Program-made: the position numbers and the translations under genes
In this document: piece by piece, positions 52,231 through 64,000 of the stretch
Position numbering within the stretch: position 1 is the first letter of the stretch
Layout of the letters: the number at the start of each line of letters is the position of its first letter
Notes under the pieces: generated by a model
Told to the model about the DNA's origin: nothing
What the model saw: only the letters and a program-made list of their open reading frames with translations
Databases searched by the model: none
DNA from: Scylla paramamosain
Taxonomy: Eukaryota > Arthropoda > Malacostraca > Decapoda > Portunidae
Assembly (NCBI RefSeq): GCF_035594125.1
Contig: NW_026973672.1
Location: 287,501 to 351,500 of the forward strand
DNA length: 64,000 nucleotides
Direction: 5' to 3'

Positions 52231-52925
52231 CAGACGCAGAGCTGCAGACTCGAGACTCGAGACTCGGGGCTCGGGGGTCGGGGCGTTAAGCTCTTCACGT
52301 CCTCACGGCATCAAGTCTCCGCGGATGGCGAGGATGTGCACCGGGAGTGGAGTGGCCTCGCATTATCGCTGCATGCAGGCAGAGTTGCAGTACTGGCACT
52401 TTGATTTTTGTGTTTGTTTTGCACTAAAGGCAGCGGAACCAGCGTGCAAAAGTGTAAAGTGTTGCGGAACTTCTTTTCATTTGCTGAGTTCAGGTCACGC
52501 CTCGCTGCTCTGACTCTTTAATGCTACTTGTTTTTCAGACTGCGTCGATACATTTTTTGTTCTTTTCTTTCTCCCGGGTTAATTGCGAGACTAGAAACAG
52601 TTTGTCATACTCCCGTACTGCTGCTCATTCTTCCAGTGGTACGCACAACGTACTTCACGATGCGGCCGGCGTTTTATTTGTAGGTAAGACGCTACTGACT
52701 GAGGAGCTTGTGTGTCATCTTTATTGCATCTCACAGTAATCACTTGAAACAATACTATCTATTTATTATTTTCTTGCATTTCAGCCTGCAACTGACCTTT
52801 CATATTAATTAAAATAATGTGAAATGTTCATCCTACAAGTGTTTTTTTTAAATATTACGTTAGACGTAAGCTTCCTCACACATTTGAGTAATATTCAGGT
52901 ATACATTATTAATCTGCCTTAACGA
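52231..52925. other. Unassigned sequence
   Basis: 52240-52290 repeats GACTCGAGACTCGGG/GCTCGGGGGTCGGGG. No gene recognised. Confidence 0.5.
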
Positions 52926-54467
<1,542 letters not shown>

Positions 54468-54755
54468 GAGCATATACGAGTAATAACAAAAGAAAATAGA
54501 GACTGCAAAACCCCAGTTGACCCACACACAGCGACTTTTGACATTCCCACAAACTGAACTGAACAACGAAAGAGAAAGAAGAGCAACATCACGAAGACAA
54601 AACAAGAAAGAACAAGGCAAGACAACTTCAGATGCATATAAAAACAAAAGAAAACAGTGACTACAAAAGCCAACTGACCAATATGCGGAGACTTCTGACA
54701 TTCGCACGAGCAATACTGGACAGGACAACACAGTGAAAGAAGAGAAACATTACTG
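54468..54755. repeat. ~164 bp tandem duplication, two copies
   Basis: GCATATACGAGTAATAACAAAAGAAAATAG at 54470 recurs as GCATATAAAAACAAAAGAAAACAG at 54634. GACTTTTGACATTCCCAC matches GACTTCTGACATTCGCAC, and AAAGAGAAAGAAGAGCAACAT matches GTGAAAGAAGAGAAACATT. Minus-strand frames over it are unrecognised. Confidence 0.8.
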
Positions 54756-55974
54756 GACTGGACAGCAGAGAAAGGTGATGACATTGTGAGAAATTGGATG
54801 TAGGTGGTGAAGAGGGCAGGCACAGTCCTCTGAAAAAGCTACTGCGAGACTAGTCAGGAATAAAGTACACATTTCTCAGGTCGTGTTCCCTTCACCTACC
54901 TCCAACAGGGTGAATGTAGGATGATGATCATTACTGGATGAAAAAACAGAGTGAACATGAAGAACTGCTTGTTGGAGATCTGCTCGGCATCACGGCTGGC
55001 AGCTTTAGCATATCTGAGGAGAAAGGTGAGGAAATAAAGGTTAGAACTGATCTGATTGCCTTTAAAAGCTGCTGTATTCAGGCAACGTCTCACAATAATT
55101 TGAAAGGTGACCTTTATATCTGCCTGCCTGTCTGTCTGTCAGCCTGTCTGGGTGTTAGTCCATCAGTGTGTCATGTTAAGGATCAGTGTCAAGCTTTGTG
55201 TCCTGTTGCTCTGTTCCTTTTGGTCTACGAACTCCCTTGGTGTGAGTTCGAATCCCTTCATAGCTTTTAGTTACTGAGTTTTTTGCAATTAGATTTTTCA
55301 CTCAGCCACTGATCAATCACTGTGTAAATTTGCAGAAACTTTATCATAGAAACATACTGTGTTCTTTTCAGCTATTACCTGACTTCATGCAGAATACGCT
55401 CTGATTTAATTGCTGTTAATGAGTTACCTCCAAATATAGGAGGAATTCTCATTTGTATAATTATTCTACTATTAGAGTTGTCATAGTTTCTTATTTCTCA
55501 ATACTATTTTTTTCTATTAATCTAATTTATTCATTATTGATATATTTTTAAGCTATGTCACATTCCACATCAGTTTCAGCATGCCTTTATTTATATATTC
55601 TTTTATCTATTATTACTTTTGAACACTCCATTATTAAATTATGTCCTGTAGCGACTCGACTAACTCAACATTTCCAATTTTTCAATGCTTATTTATATAT
55701 TTTCGTCCCTTTCCATAATTCGGAGCTTCCTTGAATTTGTGTTGGAATGCTTCCCTGCACTCAGAAGTCATGATTACCTGAGCCAGAAAGTGTTCCTTCT
55801 TCCGCTGCCTTCCTGGAACTGAACCTTCACACACTGATCCCTGGCTTAGCATTATGTGTCTGTCTTTAGCAGCAGCATTACTCGTAAGTCCTGCACTTGT
55901 ATTCTGTTACACGATTATTTCATCCTATCCAAACAGATCACCATGCATTTACAATAATATTTATGGGACTTATC
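54756..55974. other. AT-rich sequence with a tRNA B-box-like site
   Basis: No gene recognised. GTGAGTTCGAATCCC at about 55240 matches the tRNA/SINE B box, but no A box or tRNA fold could be made around it. It may be a SINE remnant. Confidence 0.45.
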
Positions 55975-56165
55975 CAAACTTTGATATTAATAACCGCTCC
56001 CCGCCAGTCTAATTAATTTATGGTATTAGCGATTAATTTTTACCGCAGGGACTTGAACTCTTCACTTCAACGACACACAGACTAGGACGCGCCATTCTCT
56101 ATGTACTGCCGCCTTTCCCAAAATACCAAGAGGTCACTGGGCTGCTGCACTACACTATAGCTGAT
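55975..56165 (-). mobile_element. tRNA-derived SINE-like repeat
   Basis: On the minus strand AATGGCGCGTCCTAGTCTGT (A-box-like) is followed about 20 bases later by AAGAGTTCAAGTCCCTGCGG (B-box-like), then AAAAATTAATCGCTAATACC. The box spacing suits a tRNA-derived RNA polymerase III promoter. No intact cloverleaf. Boundaries are approximate. Confidence 0.45.
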
Positions 56166-56449
<284 letters not shown>

Positions 56450-57025
56450 CGACATTGACTGCGTCTGTTCTTCCATTAAAGTCTGTTATTGTTGCATTAA
56501 TGTGCGTATTCTACATCGCTGTGTATTTCCCTTCACTTCGATCAAAGTATTTCTCTGTTATTTTGCACTATTGCATATTTCATACATTAATTAGCGTTAC
56601 TGTCCACCACATTCTTTTATTATTACTATTATTTTGTACCCTATTCATGTATTACTGAGTATGTATTCTCGTATTACTGGATAACTCATTCTTGTATACC
56701 TGCATCTCTCTCCTCTCTTACTGCGTACGTAATTTTTGCATCATTTATCATCTCCCTCCTCTTATTACTGTGTACTTCGTTCTTGTATTATTAGGCATCC
56801 CTCTTTTCTATTATTCCATACCTCATTCTAATATTACAGTGCTTATGTCTTCTGGTACATTCCTGTATCCCTCATGCTTATATCGTCTGGCATCTCTCTC
56901 TCTTCTGTTACTGTTCACTCATTCTTGTGTTATTGAGTATATATTTCATTCTTGCGTCATCTGCTATTCCTCTCTTCTATTACTCTGCACCTCGTTCTTG
57001 CATAATGCCGCACCTCTCATTTGCA
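56450..57025 (+). repeat. Decayed ~50-60 bp minisatellite, about ten copies
   Basis: A unit like TATTACTGYGTACCTCATTC followed by TTGTATTATTGGGCATCTCT and CTCTTC recurs through the segment with substitutions and small indels. Leu/Ser/Tyr frames are its translation. Confidence 0.8.
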
Positions 57026-57254
57026 TGCAAGAGTTGGCCTGAACAAAGCGAGCACACAACTGTTTCTGCTTGAGGTTACTGATGTTCGCTGATGTATAAA
57101 TGATGACACGTGGTGAAAATTTGAGTGTGGTGTTTAGCGTTTGTTAAAATATTACAATGTTCCGAGTAGTTTTTTGGGAGTAATTTTTCATCGTTTGTCG
57201 GGCAGATAATGCACAGCCGTCAAGGATATCACGGTTCATCAGCGGGAGAAGTGT

Positions 57255-57332
<78 letters not shown>

Positions 57333-57536
57333 TGAGGAAGTGGAAAGGAGGTCTTGTCTGGTGTTAATCTAGCGAGTTATAGAGCAGCAAAATAAATAAA
57401 TTGATAAATAAATAAATAAATAGATTAATAAATAAATAAATGAATAATGTAATAAATAAACATCAATAAAGTAAAAAATGAAATCAAAGCAAAAATAAAG
57501 AAAAACAAAAGAAATAAATGAGTAAATAAAAAGACC

Positions 57537-57584
<48 letters not shown>

Positions 57585-57712
57585 TATTATTATTATTATT
57601 ATTATTAAGGCAATGGTGAGTTTCCTTCCAGTTTTCTTTATTTTTTGAGCATTCACTTACACTATTTTACGTGTAATATTACTTTTTGTCTTCTTTCATT
57701 CCTCTCCTTATA

Positions 57713-57714
<2 letters not shown>
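57026..57714. repeat. (GT)n, AAAT-rich and (ATT)n
   Basis: (GT)n 57253-57330, AAAT/AAATAAAT variants 57385-57530 and (ATT)n 57537-57607. 57026-57250 is unique. Confidence 0.93.
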
Positions 57715-57745
<31 letters not shown>

Positions 57746-57748
57746 GCC

Positions 57749-57785
<37 letters not shown>

Positions 57786-58019
57786 GCATGCATGTATGTA
57801 TGTATATATGTATTATTATTATGTATTCCCCTACAGTGATTAAATTATAGTTTTCCACTTAAAATATTACCTTTCTTTGTTTTTTTTTTTCATAGTTTTT
57901 CACATTTTTTTTTCTTATTTTATTGGTGGCGGCCATTGCAGGTTGAACATTCCTCTGCTGCACATTTCACGAGCGGCATTCACCTGCGGCTTGACATTTT
58001 CTCCAGAGCTTTGCATCAT
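57715..58019. repeat. (GTCT)n and unique flank
   Basis: (GTCT)n 57714-57787 with one GCCT variant, then ATGT repeats to 57812. 57920-58015 is unique and GC-moderate. Confidence 0.93.
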
Positions 58020-58290
58020 TTTTTGACAACTGAATCATTTTACTTTTGTCATTCATCTGGTGTTATGTTTTTGTTCATCCATGCTCCCTTTTTTTTTTTT
58101 TACCTGAACTGAATGATTTAACCTCTGTCATTCATCTGAAGCTATGCATTCTTTTTTTTTTATTCAGCTGTAATATTTATCATGTCATTCATCGAAATTA
58201 GGTTATCTGTTTTTTCTCAGGAGGATTATTCGACCGTTATCATTCATATTTGTGATTTTTTCTATTATTATTTTTCCACGAAGCAATTGA
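58020..58290 (+). repeat. Decayed ~60-75 bp tandem repeat, four copies
   Basis: TCATTTTACTTTTGTCATTC, TGATTTAACCTCTGTCATTC, TATTTATCATGTCATTCATC and ATTCGACCGTTATCATTCAT start successive copies, with T-runs between. Confidence 0.7.
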
Positions 58291-58800
<510 letters not shown>

Positions 58801-59129
58801 AACAGACAACAAAAGATCAAAACTTTAGGTTCATAAAAGAAATTATGGTGAGCGGACCACGGCTTGTAAGTTTATATGATGTATTATTAGTTATTGATTC
58901 AGAAAGGCGGCACCAAAAAACAGCGGAAGTGTTATTCATGAGCCAGAATGCTGTTAAATTACTGATAGAATTATGAAAACCACCGGATGGTGCCACCGTC
59001 AGGCGACTCCAGCAGCAGTTCCCCGCCGTGACTGTGACTGTGCACGTGATTGTGCACTGTCACTGTGATACGTACTGTATCCACCAATTCCCAGTGAAAT
59101 AGTATATAAAAGCAGTATAATATAATTAT

Positions 59130-59212
<83 letters not shown>

Positions 59213-59238
59213 GTAATAATAATAATAATAAATAATCA

Positions 59239-59330
<92 letters not shown>

Positions 59331-59517
59331 AGCATGTTCGTCTCACCTTTGGTAAGCCGCCACGCATCCACGACATCCTGCCACGCATCACGCTAAGCCG
59401 GGACGCGCCGCACCTCTCAGCCCCTATTAACACAACTTCCCTCCCGCAATGTAAACCAGTCCTGCTAACGCCACGACGCTAAGGCAAGACTCAAGCTGCT
59501 CCCCGCCTGTCTCTGAA
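58801..59517. repeat. Unassigned sequence with (AAT)n and (GA)n
   Basis: (AAT)n 59130-59235 with interruptions, (GA)n 59242-59328. No gene recognised. Confidence 0.9.
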
Positions 59518-59665
59518 CCATATTCCGAGACGCTTCAAAGGCTGTAGTTGAAGTGACACGGGATTGTATGTTAGGTTATGGTTCTGGTGCTACATTAACA
59601 ATATTTCTACACTATTAACAGGAGAAACACTCTTGAAAGCCAGGTTTCTGAATACAGGCTTTCAT
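59518..59665 (+). mobile_element. Foldback-family copy, shortened
   Basis: Starts GAACCATATTCCGAGACGCT and then GTAGTTGAAGTGACACGGGA. The centre CTATTAACAGGAGAAACACT and CTTGAAAGCCAGG is present. Ends near TTCTGAATACAGGCT, with most of the second arm deleted. Confidence 0.72.
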
Positions 59666-60159
59666 TATTATCATCATTATCACTTGTATAATCCTCGTCA
59701 TTACCTTTGTGCTCCATTGCAACTCCACGACCTAAGTCTTCTGCAGTAATTCTCCACTTATACCCACCAATCACCTCCTCCCTTAATGAATCAGTCAGGT
59801 TAGGTTACGCTGGGAAGAACGAAAGGAAGGAAAAATGAAACAAAGAAAAGAATCACCACCATCGCCACCATCACCACCACCACCACCACCGCTAAGTGTC
59901 CCGCAGTAATTCACCACTTATATCCACCAATCATTCATCTCCTCCCTCAGTGGATCGATTAAGTAATAATTCTCTTCCAGTTCACACAGACTGAGGATAA
60001 TTAATGCCAAGCCCTTGTTCTTTTACTTCTTTTTCTCCTGTACCTTCGCTCTCCATGTGGCGAGGTCTAACTTTACACCAGTTCGTCCTGTCCTCCGCGG
60101 CTCATATGCATAATACAGCCTTGTTTTCATTTATATCTAAGTATTTGCATATATATTCA

Positions 60160-60223
<64 letters not shown>

Positions 60224-60539
60224 TTATATTTCTGTTTGACTTACTTATGGAAGTCTCACTGGCCTGGGAGCAGATCTGAAAAGATTAAAAATATACTTAG
60301 TAGTGGAAACAAACTTGGGAAACAGTTTTGTTCTTTGGTGGATGGTTGGTAGTAATACTATGGAGGAGGAGGAGGAGAAGAGAAGGCGGAAGAACAGGAG
60401 ACCCTAAAAGAAAAAAAAACACCACCACCACCACCACCGCCAACACCACTACCATCATCACCACCAACACCACAGCCACTACCACCATCACCACCACCAC
60501 TAATACTTCAAAGAGCCTCATTAACACCTACTAGTTCGC
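59666..60539. repeat. Unassigned sequence with (CT)n and (CAC)n
   Basis: CCAC repeats 59861-59892, a duplicated phrase (GCAGTAATTC.CCACTTATA.CCACCAATCA) at about 59743 and 59904, (CT)n 60163-60221, GGA run 60363-60385 and CCA/ACC run 60419-60505. Confidence 0.85.
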
Positions 60540-60690
60540 GAGGGTTGATACTAGAGGGAGGGACTGGTGGGTGTCTAGGAGCAGTGTGTGAGCGTCTCTG
60601 TTCCTTCCCAGATTGAGCCCCGGGCGTGTCTCAGCGGATCCCCAGTAAGCAATACTAACCGCGTTACTGCCACGGCATCCATTTATATAT
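60540..60690 (-). mobile_element. tRNA-derived SINE
   Basis: On the minus strand TGCCGTGGCAGTAACGCGGT then TAGTATTGCTTACTGGGG give an A-box-like head. CGCCCGGGGCTCAATCTGGG is B-box-like at the normal tRNA distance. It is followed by GAAGGAACAGAGACGCTCAC and ACTGCTCCTAGACACCCACC. The head-plus-body arrangement is that of a tRNA-derived SINE. Sequence decay rules out a functional tRNA. Confidence 0.6.
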
Positions 60691-60760
60691 TGATGAGGGT
60701 GTTCCCGGCATGTTCTACACTCTGTGGATGCTGCAGCAGAGACGCCCAAGGCCTAGCCCA

Positions 60761-61320
60761 GACCAAGATGCCTTGTATCGAAACAGTTGCTCAACGATGT
60801 GTCTGGAGTGTTGCAAAACAATGTATCTGGAGTGTTGCGAAACAGTTGCTCAACAACTGAGCAACAATAAGCTACGTGAGACAATACATCTGCGTGATAC
60901 GGTACTATTTTTTGCATTTTATCAGACTTTTTCCCTTCTCTCCTGCTAGTGGAACTTCTGTAAAAAAAACGTAGAAATTTCACCTATGAGTGAAATGTAG
61001 ATTCCATATATTCCATGGCAAGTGTATTTTTTTGTATTCAATCTCACTATTTCCCTCAAAACCCTTAACAGCACGAGCCAGCAAACCACTGAGTCGAACT
61101 GACCAGTGACAACCAGATGATGAGTCGTGTTGCCAGCAACACTATATCGTGTTTCCCATATCCAGGGGGAAACACAGAAACACATTACGGCAACAAATTT
61201 GGATTGTTGCTCAACTATTGAGCGACCTTTCAGATACATTGTTGTTGGATGTTTATCAACAGTTCCGAAATATTTTTTGATTTGTTGATCGTCTGTTGTG
61301 AGCAACAATGTATCTTGGTC
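60761..61320. mobile_element. Possible DNA-transposon remnant with subterminal palindromes
   Basis: GACCAAGAT at 60761-60769 is the exact reverse complement of ATCTTGGTC at 61312-61320. Near both ends are several copies of ACAATGTATCT in opposing orientation (about 60820, 61237, 61305) and of GTTGCTCA, which forms perfect hairpins with TGAGCAAC (60846-60866) and partly near 61208. This end-weighted symmetry suits a non-autonomous DNA transposon. No transposase frame is present and no clear target duplication is seen. Confidence 0.5.
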
Positions 61321-61860
61321 AAGGACAAGGTTTTAATAATAAGACAATAAGTAGTTCACTCTCATTTGCTATAACTGTCGTTTAAATACACCACACTCAC
61401 ACACACACACTCACACACAGGTAGGTGGTCAGCTGAATGGGCAGTTGGATTGGTGGGTGGGTGATCTGGTGTGTAGATGCGTGGGTGGATGGGTATGTGT
61501 GTGTGTAGGTGGATGGCTGAGTGGAGGGTGTGGGTGAGGTGCGGATGGTGGGTTTAGTGTAGACGAGTGGATGGGTGGATGGATGGATGGAGAAGTGTTT
61601 GGGAGGATGAGTGTGAATGAGTAAGTTGTTGGAGGGTCAGTGGACAGTGGATGGATGGCTGGATGGATTAGTGGCTGCTGGTGTCTTATATCGAATATTT
61701 TGAAGAGGCTACAGTGAAAGTTATCGGCGCATTCAAGGATTTTATTTTTCTTTTATAATTCTATAAATTGTTTCACAAATAGTTGTTTACCCAGGCAGGA
61801 AGCAACCATTCCGTAGCATCTCCAGCTCCTTAACCAATCCCGTAACATTGCTACTCCTTA
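61321..61860. repeat. GGATGGGT-type minisatellite and unique flank
   Basis: From about 61430 to 61675 GTGGATGG/GGTGGGTG/GGATGGATGG phrases predominate. 61681-61790 carries weak foldback traces (CGAATATTTTGAAGAGGC). Confidence 0.7.
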
Positions 61861-62075
61861 GCGTGCCTCGTAACATTTCCATCCCCTTTTAAGATACCAG
61901 TAACATTCCAAACCCTTTAAATACAGCTCAGTACCGTTAACAACCTTTTAGCGTGCCCCGTAACATTTCCACCCCCTTTTAAGATACCAGTAACATTCCA
62001 AACCCTTTAAATACAGGCCAGTACCTTTAATAACCTTTTAGCGGGGCCCGTAACATTTCCACCCCTTAGCCTGAC
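61861..62075 (+). repeat. 90 bp tandem repeat built from three ~30 bp sub-units
   Basis: GCGTGCCTCGTAACATTTCC at 61861 recurs exactly 90 bases later at 61951 (one change) and at 62041. Inside each 90-mer, GTAACATTYC, AGTAACATTCCAAACCCTTTAAATAC and CAGTACCKTTAAYAACCTTTTAG occur every ~30 bases. The first two full copies differ at only a few positions. Confidence 0.93.
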
Positions 62076-62609
62076 CCATGATGTTCCTCGGCCCGTAAGG
62101 TTCACCACTAAAAGGGCTCAAGGGGTCGCAAGATTAGGTTTCCAGTGCCCGGATTGACAGTGATCTGCCTGGATGTAACGTCATTAACGCACACTAATGG
62201 ACTGGAAGCTGCGTATTACAACGTCTGCACTCAGAGGCCGACGCTCCATCTCCTCCCCCGGTCTGCCTGTCTGTCTGTATGGGTCTGTGTTTGTCTTTGT
62301 TTGTCTTTGTTTGGTTCTATTCCTATCTAAGTTTGTTTCTGTGAGTGTCACGTGACTGCTTCTCTCTGTGTCTGTCTTCATGCCCCTGTTTCTGTTTTTG
62401 TTTTTGTCACTGTATATCTCTGTTTGTTTCTGTCACTGTCTCTTTTTGCCTGCTCGTTAGTTATTTTGTCTCTATTTATATTTGTGTATCTCTGTCTAAA
62501 TGTTGTGTCAGTCTGTTCGTCTGTACTTGAATACATCACTAGAACAAATTTGTTACAAAAAGAGCGATAGATTTTTGCTCTTTCTTTCCTACATTCCGAG
62601 TTCTGTTTC

Positions 62610-62680
<71 letters not shown>

Positions 62681-62780
62681 ACGTATTTACATGTTAACAG
62701 GATTGAGTCAAGCTCGTAATGTCCCGCTTTTTAATATCAAATGATCATACTTTTTCCTTTAAATTTATGTATATTGTTTG

Positions 62781-62871
<91 letters not shown>

Positions 62872-63017
62872 ACCATGGTGCGAGCCATCAATCATTAGTA
62901 TTTCCCTCCTAGATTAGACTTACCTTTAGGATTAATGTTAAGCTTTTCCCCATCCCCTATGTACATTTTCAGTTTGTTAACTGCCTAAATAATAAACCGT
63001 TTATTATTATTTATTAT

Positions 63018-63104
<87 letters not shown>

Positions 63105-63335
63105 CACACTTTGAATGGAGCTAAAACATTTCCTTGCTCGCCCCAATTAGATCTAAAAAGTTCATTGAGTCATCAGCACTTCAACACTTCCTCCTTGTCC
63201 AGCAACACGCAGGAGCTTTGGTGTGTCATTACCTTCCTCTGTCCCCTCACTCGTGTCTCAAGTGTTGGCTGACTGACACACTGACGGCAGGTAGAGGCCA
63301 GTTGTCAGCGTCAGTCACCCCATAGCACTGTCCGT
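62076..63335. repeat. Unassigned sequence with long (GT)n and (AC)n
   Basis: TCTGT/TTTGT-rich 62265-62525, (GT)n 62620-62678, (AC)n 62785-62869, (ATT)n 63002-63022 and (AC)n 63022-63109. 62080-62260 and 63110-63335 are unique with no exon recognised. Confidence 0.9.
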
Positions 63336-64000
63336 CTGTCTTACCTCCTAAAGTTGTGTGTTTTTCCTTTAGTTTCTGCATAGGAAAATTAGGTTAGAAT
63401 AGGAGAAATTCATGCTGATGCTCGAGTCAATGATAGACGGGTGTTGTTTTCTTTAATTATTCAACTTTACTTCTGTTCTTTGTCAGTGTCACATCCTAAA
63501 GTTGGACTGTGTTTTCTTGGGTGTTTGTATAGGTAAAGTTAGATTATAGGGTAGAGGTAGTGGTAACTGATGGCTAAGTTAATGATAGACGGCTGTTGTT
63601 TTCCGTCATTTATCTTTCCTGTGTCCCACCTACTAAAGGTTATGTTTTTATTTAATATATATATAGGGAACAAATTTACTTGAAGAATAAAGGCAATACA
63701 CAGTGAAGGCTGAATTAATGACAAACTGCGGATCTTTTAGTGAATTATTCAACTTCACTTGCGTGCCAATTTGTCTGTCTTCCCTTCTAAAAGTTGTATT
63801 ACTTTGTGTTTGTTATCTGTAGGGCAAATATAGCTCAAAGAATAAGAGAAACACACACAGACTGAATCAATACACGACAGATGTTCTCGTTAATTATTCA
63901 ATGTCACTTCTGTTCTGCATTGTTTGTCTTCACCGCTAAACTTGTACTTTCTTTAGTATCTATATAGGAAGGAATGAGCTCAAAGAATAAAAGAAATAGA
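63336..64000 (+). repeat. Decayed tandem repeat, ~136-152 bp unit, running off the window
   Basis: TGATAGACGG at 63431 recurs at 63583. Related TGACAAACTGCGG and TACACGACAG occur at 63719 and 63871. Each copy carries TTAATTATTCAACTTTACTT, a CTAAAGTTG segment and ATAGG.AA followed by CTCAAAGAATAA-like sequence. Four copies plus a partial one. Confidence 0.85.

Noticed and set aside
55190..55262. tRNA gene around the GAGTTCGAATCCC B box
   Set aside because: The T-arm stem does not pair, and no acceptor stem, D-arm or A box could be found at the right distance.

Overview
This is non-coding, repeat-saturated DNA from an arthropod nuclear genome, most likely a decapod crustacean. The basis for that is: very long and dense (GT)n, (GA)n, (AT)n and trinucleotide arrays; intron-type splice signals and no bacterial operon structure; a short TTAGG run; a Ty3/Gypsy element of the Mag / K02A2.6-like type; and LINE and SINE tails of kinds common in crustacean sequence. 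The species cannot be fixed from the sequence. Most long open frames here are translated microsatellites (Ser-Leu, Arg-Glu, Thr-His, Cys-Val, Tyr-Ile), and several others open only with GTG or TTG. None of these is a gene. Layout. Positions 696-4510 hold one LTR retrotransposon on the minus strand, with two almost identical ~230 bp LTRs, a primer-binding site, a polypurine tract, gag with two zinc knuckles, an aspartic protease and a DDE integrase. Reverse transcriptase and RNase H are missing through a clean internal deletion, and pol is split by single-base frame changes. It sits inside a (GA)n tract. Positions 4.5-18 kb alternate microsatellite blocks, long purine- or pyrimidine-biased tracts and old tandem repeats. 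One ~150 bp tandem array (15.8-16.6 kb) is interrupted by a truncated LINE with a poly-A tail. Positions 18643-18709 (minus) hold the best cellular-gene candidate: a short coding exon that encodes a signal peptide and ends at a consensus GTGAGT donor in phase 1. A weaker terminal-exon candidate lies at 14309-14433 (plus). From 16.7 to 59.7 kb there are about a dozen copies, in both orientations, of a ~220 bp foldback (palindromic, MITE-like) element whose ends read ACCATATTCTGAAACG. There are also at least seven decayed tandem arrays with units near 120-175 bp, several shorter minisatellites (30, 50-60, 71 and 90 bp), a THAP zinc-finger fragment (44450-44566), two tRNA-derived SINE-like heads and a possible 560 bp DNA transposon remnant (60761-61320). 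The genes do not form a pathway. The only multi-gene unit is the retrotransposon. I did not find a convincing new biological system. The observations most worth following up are the foldback family, the RT-less but young LTR element, and the signal-peptide exon.
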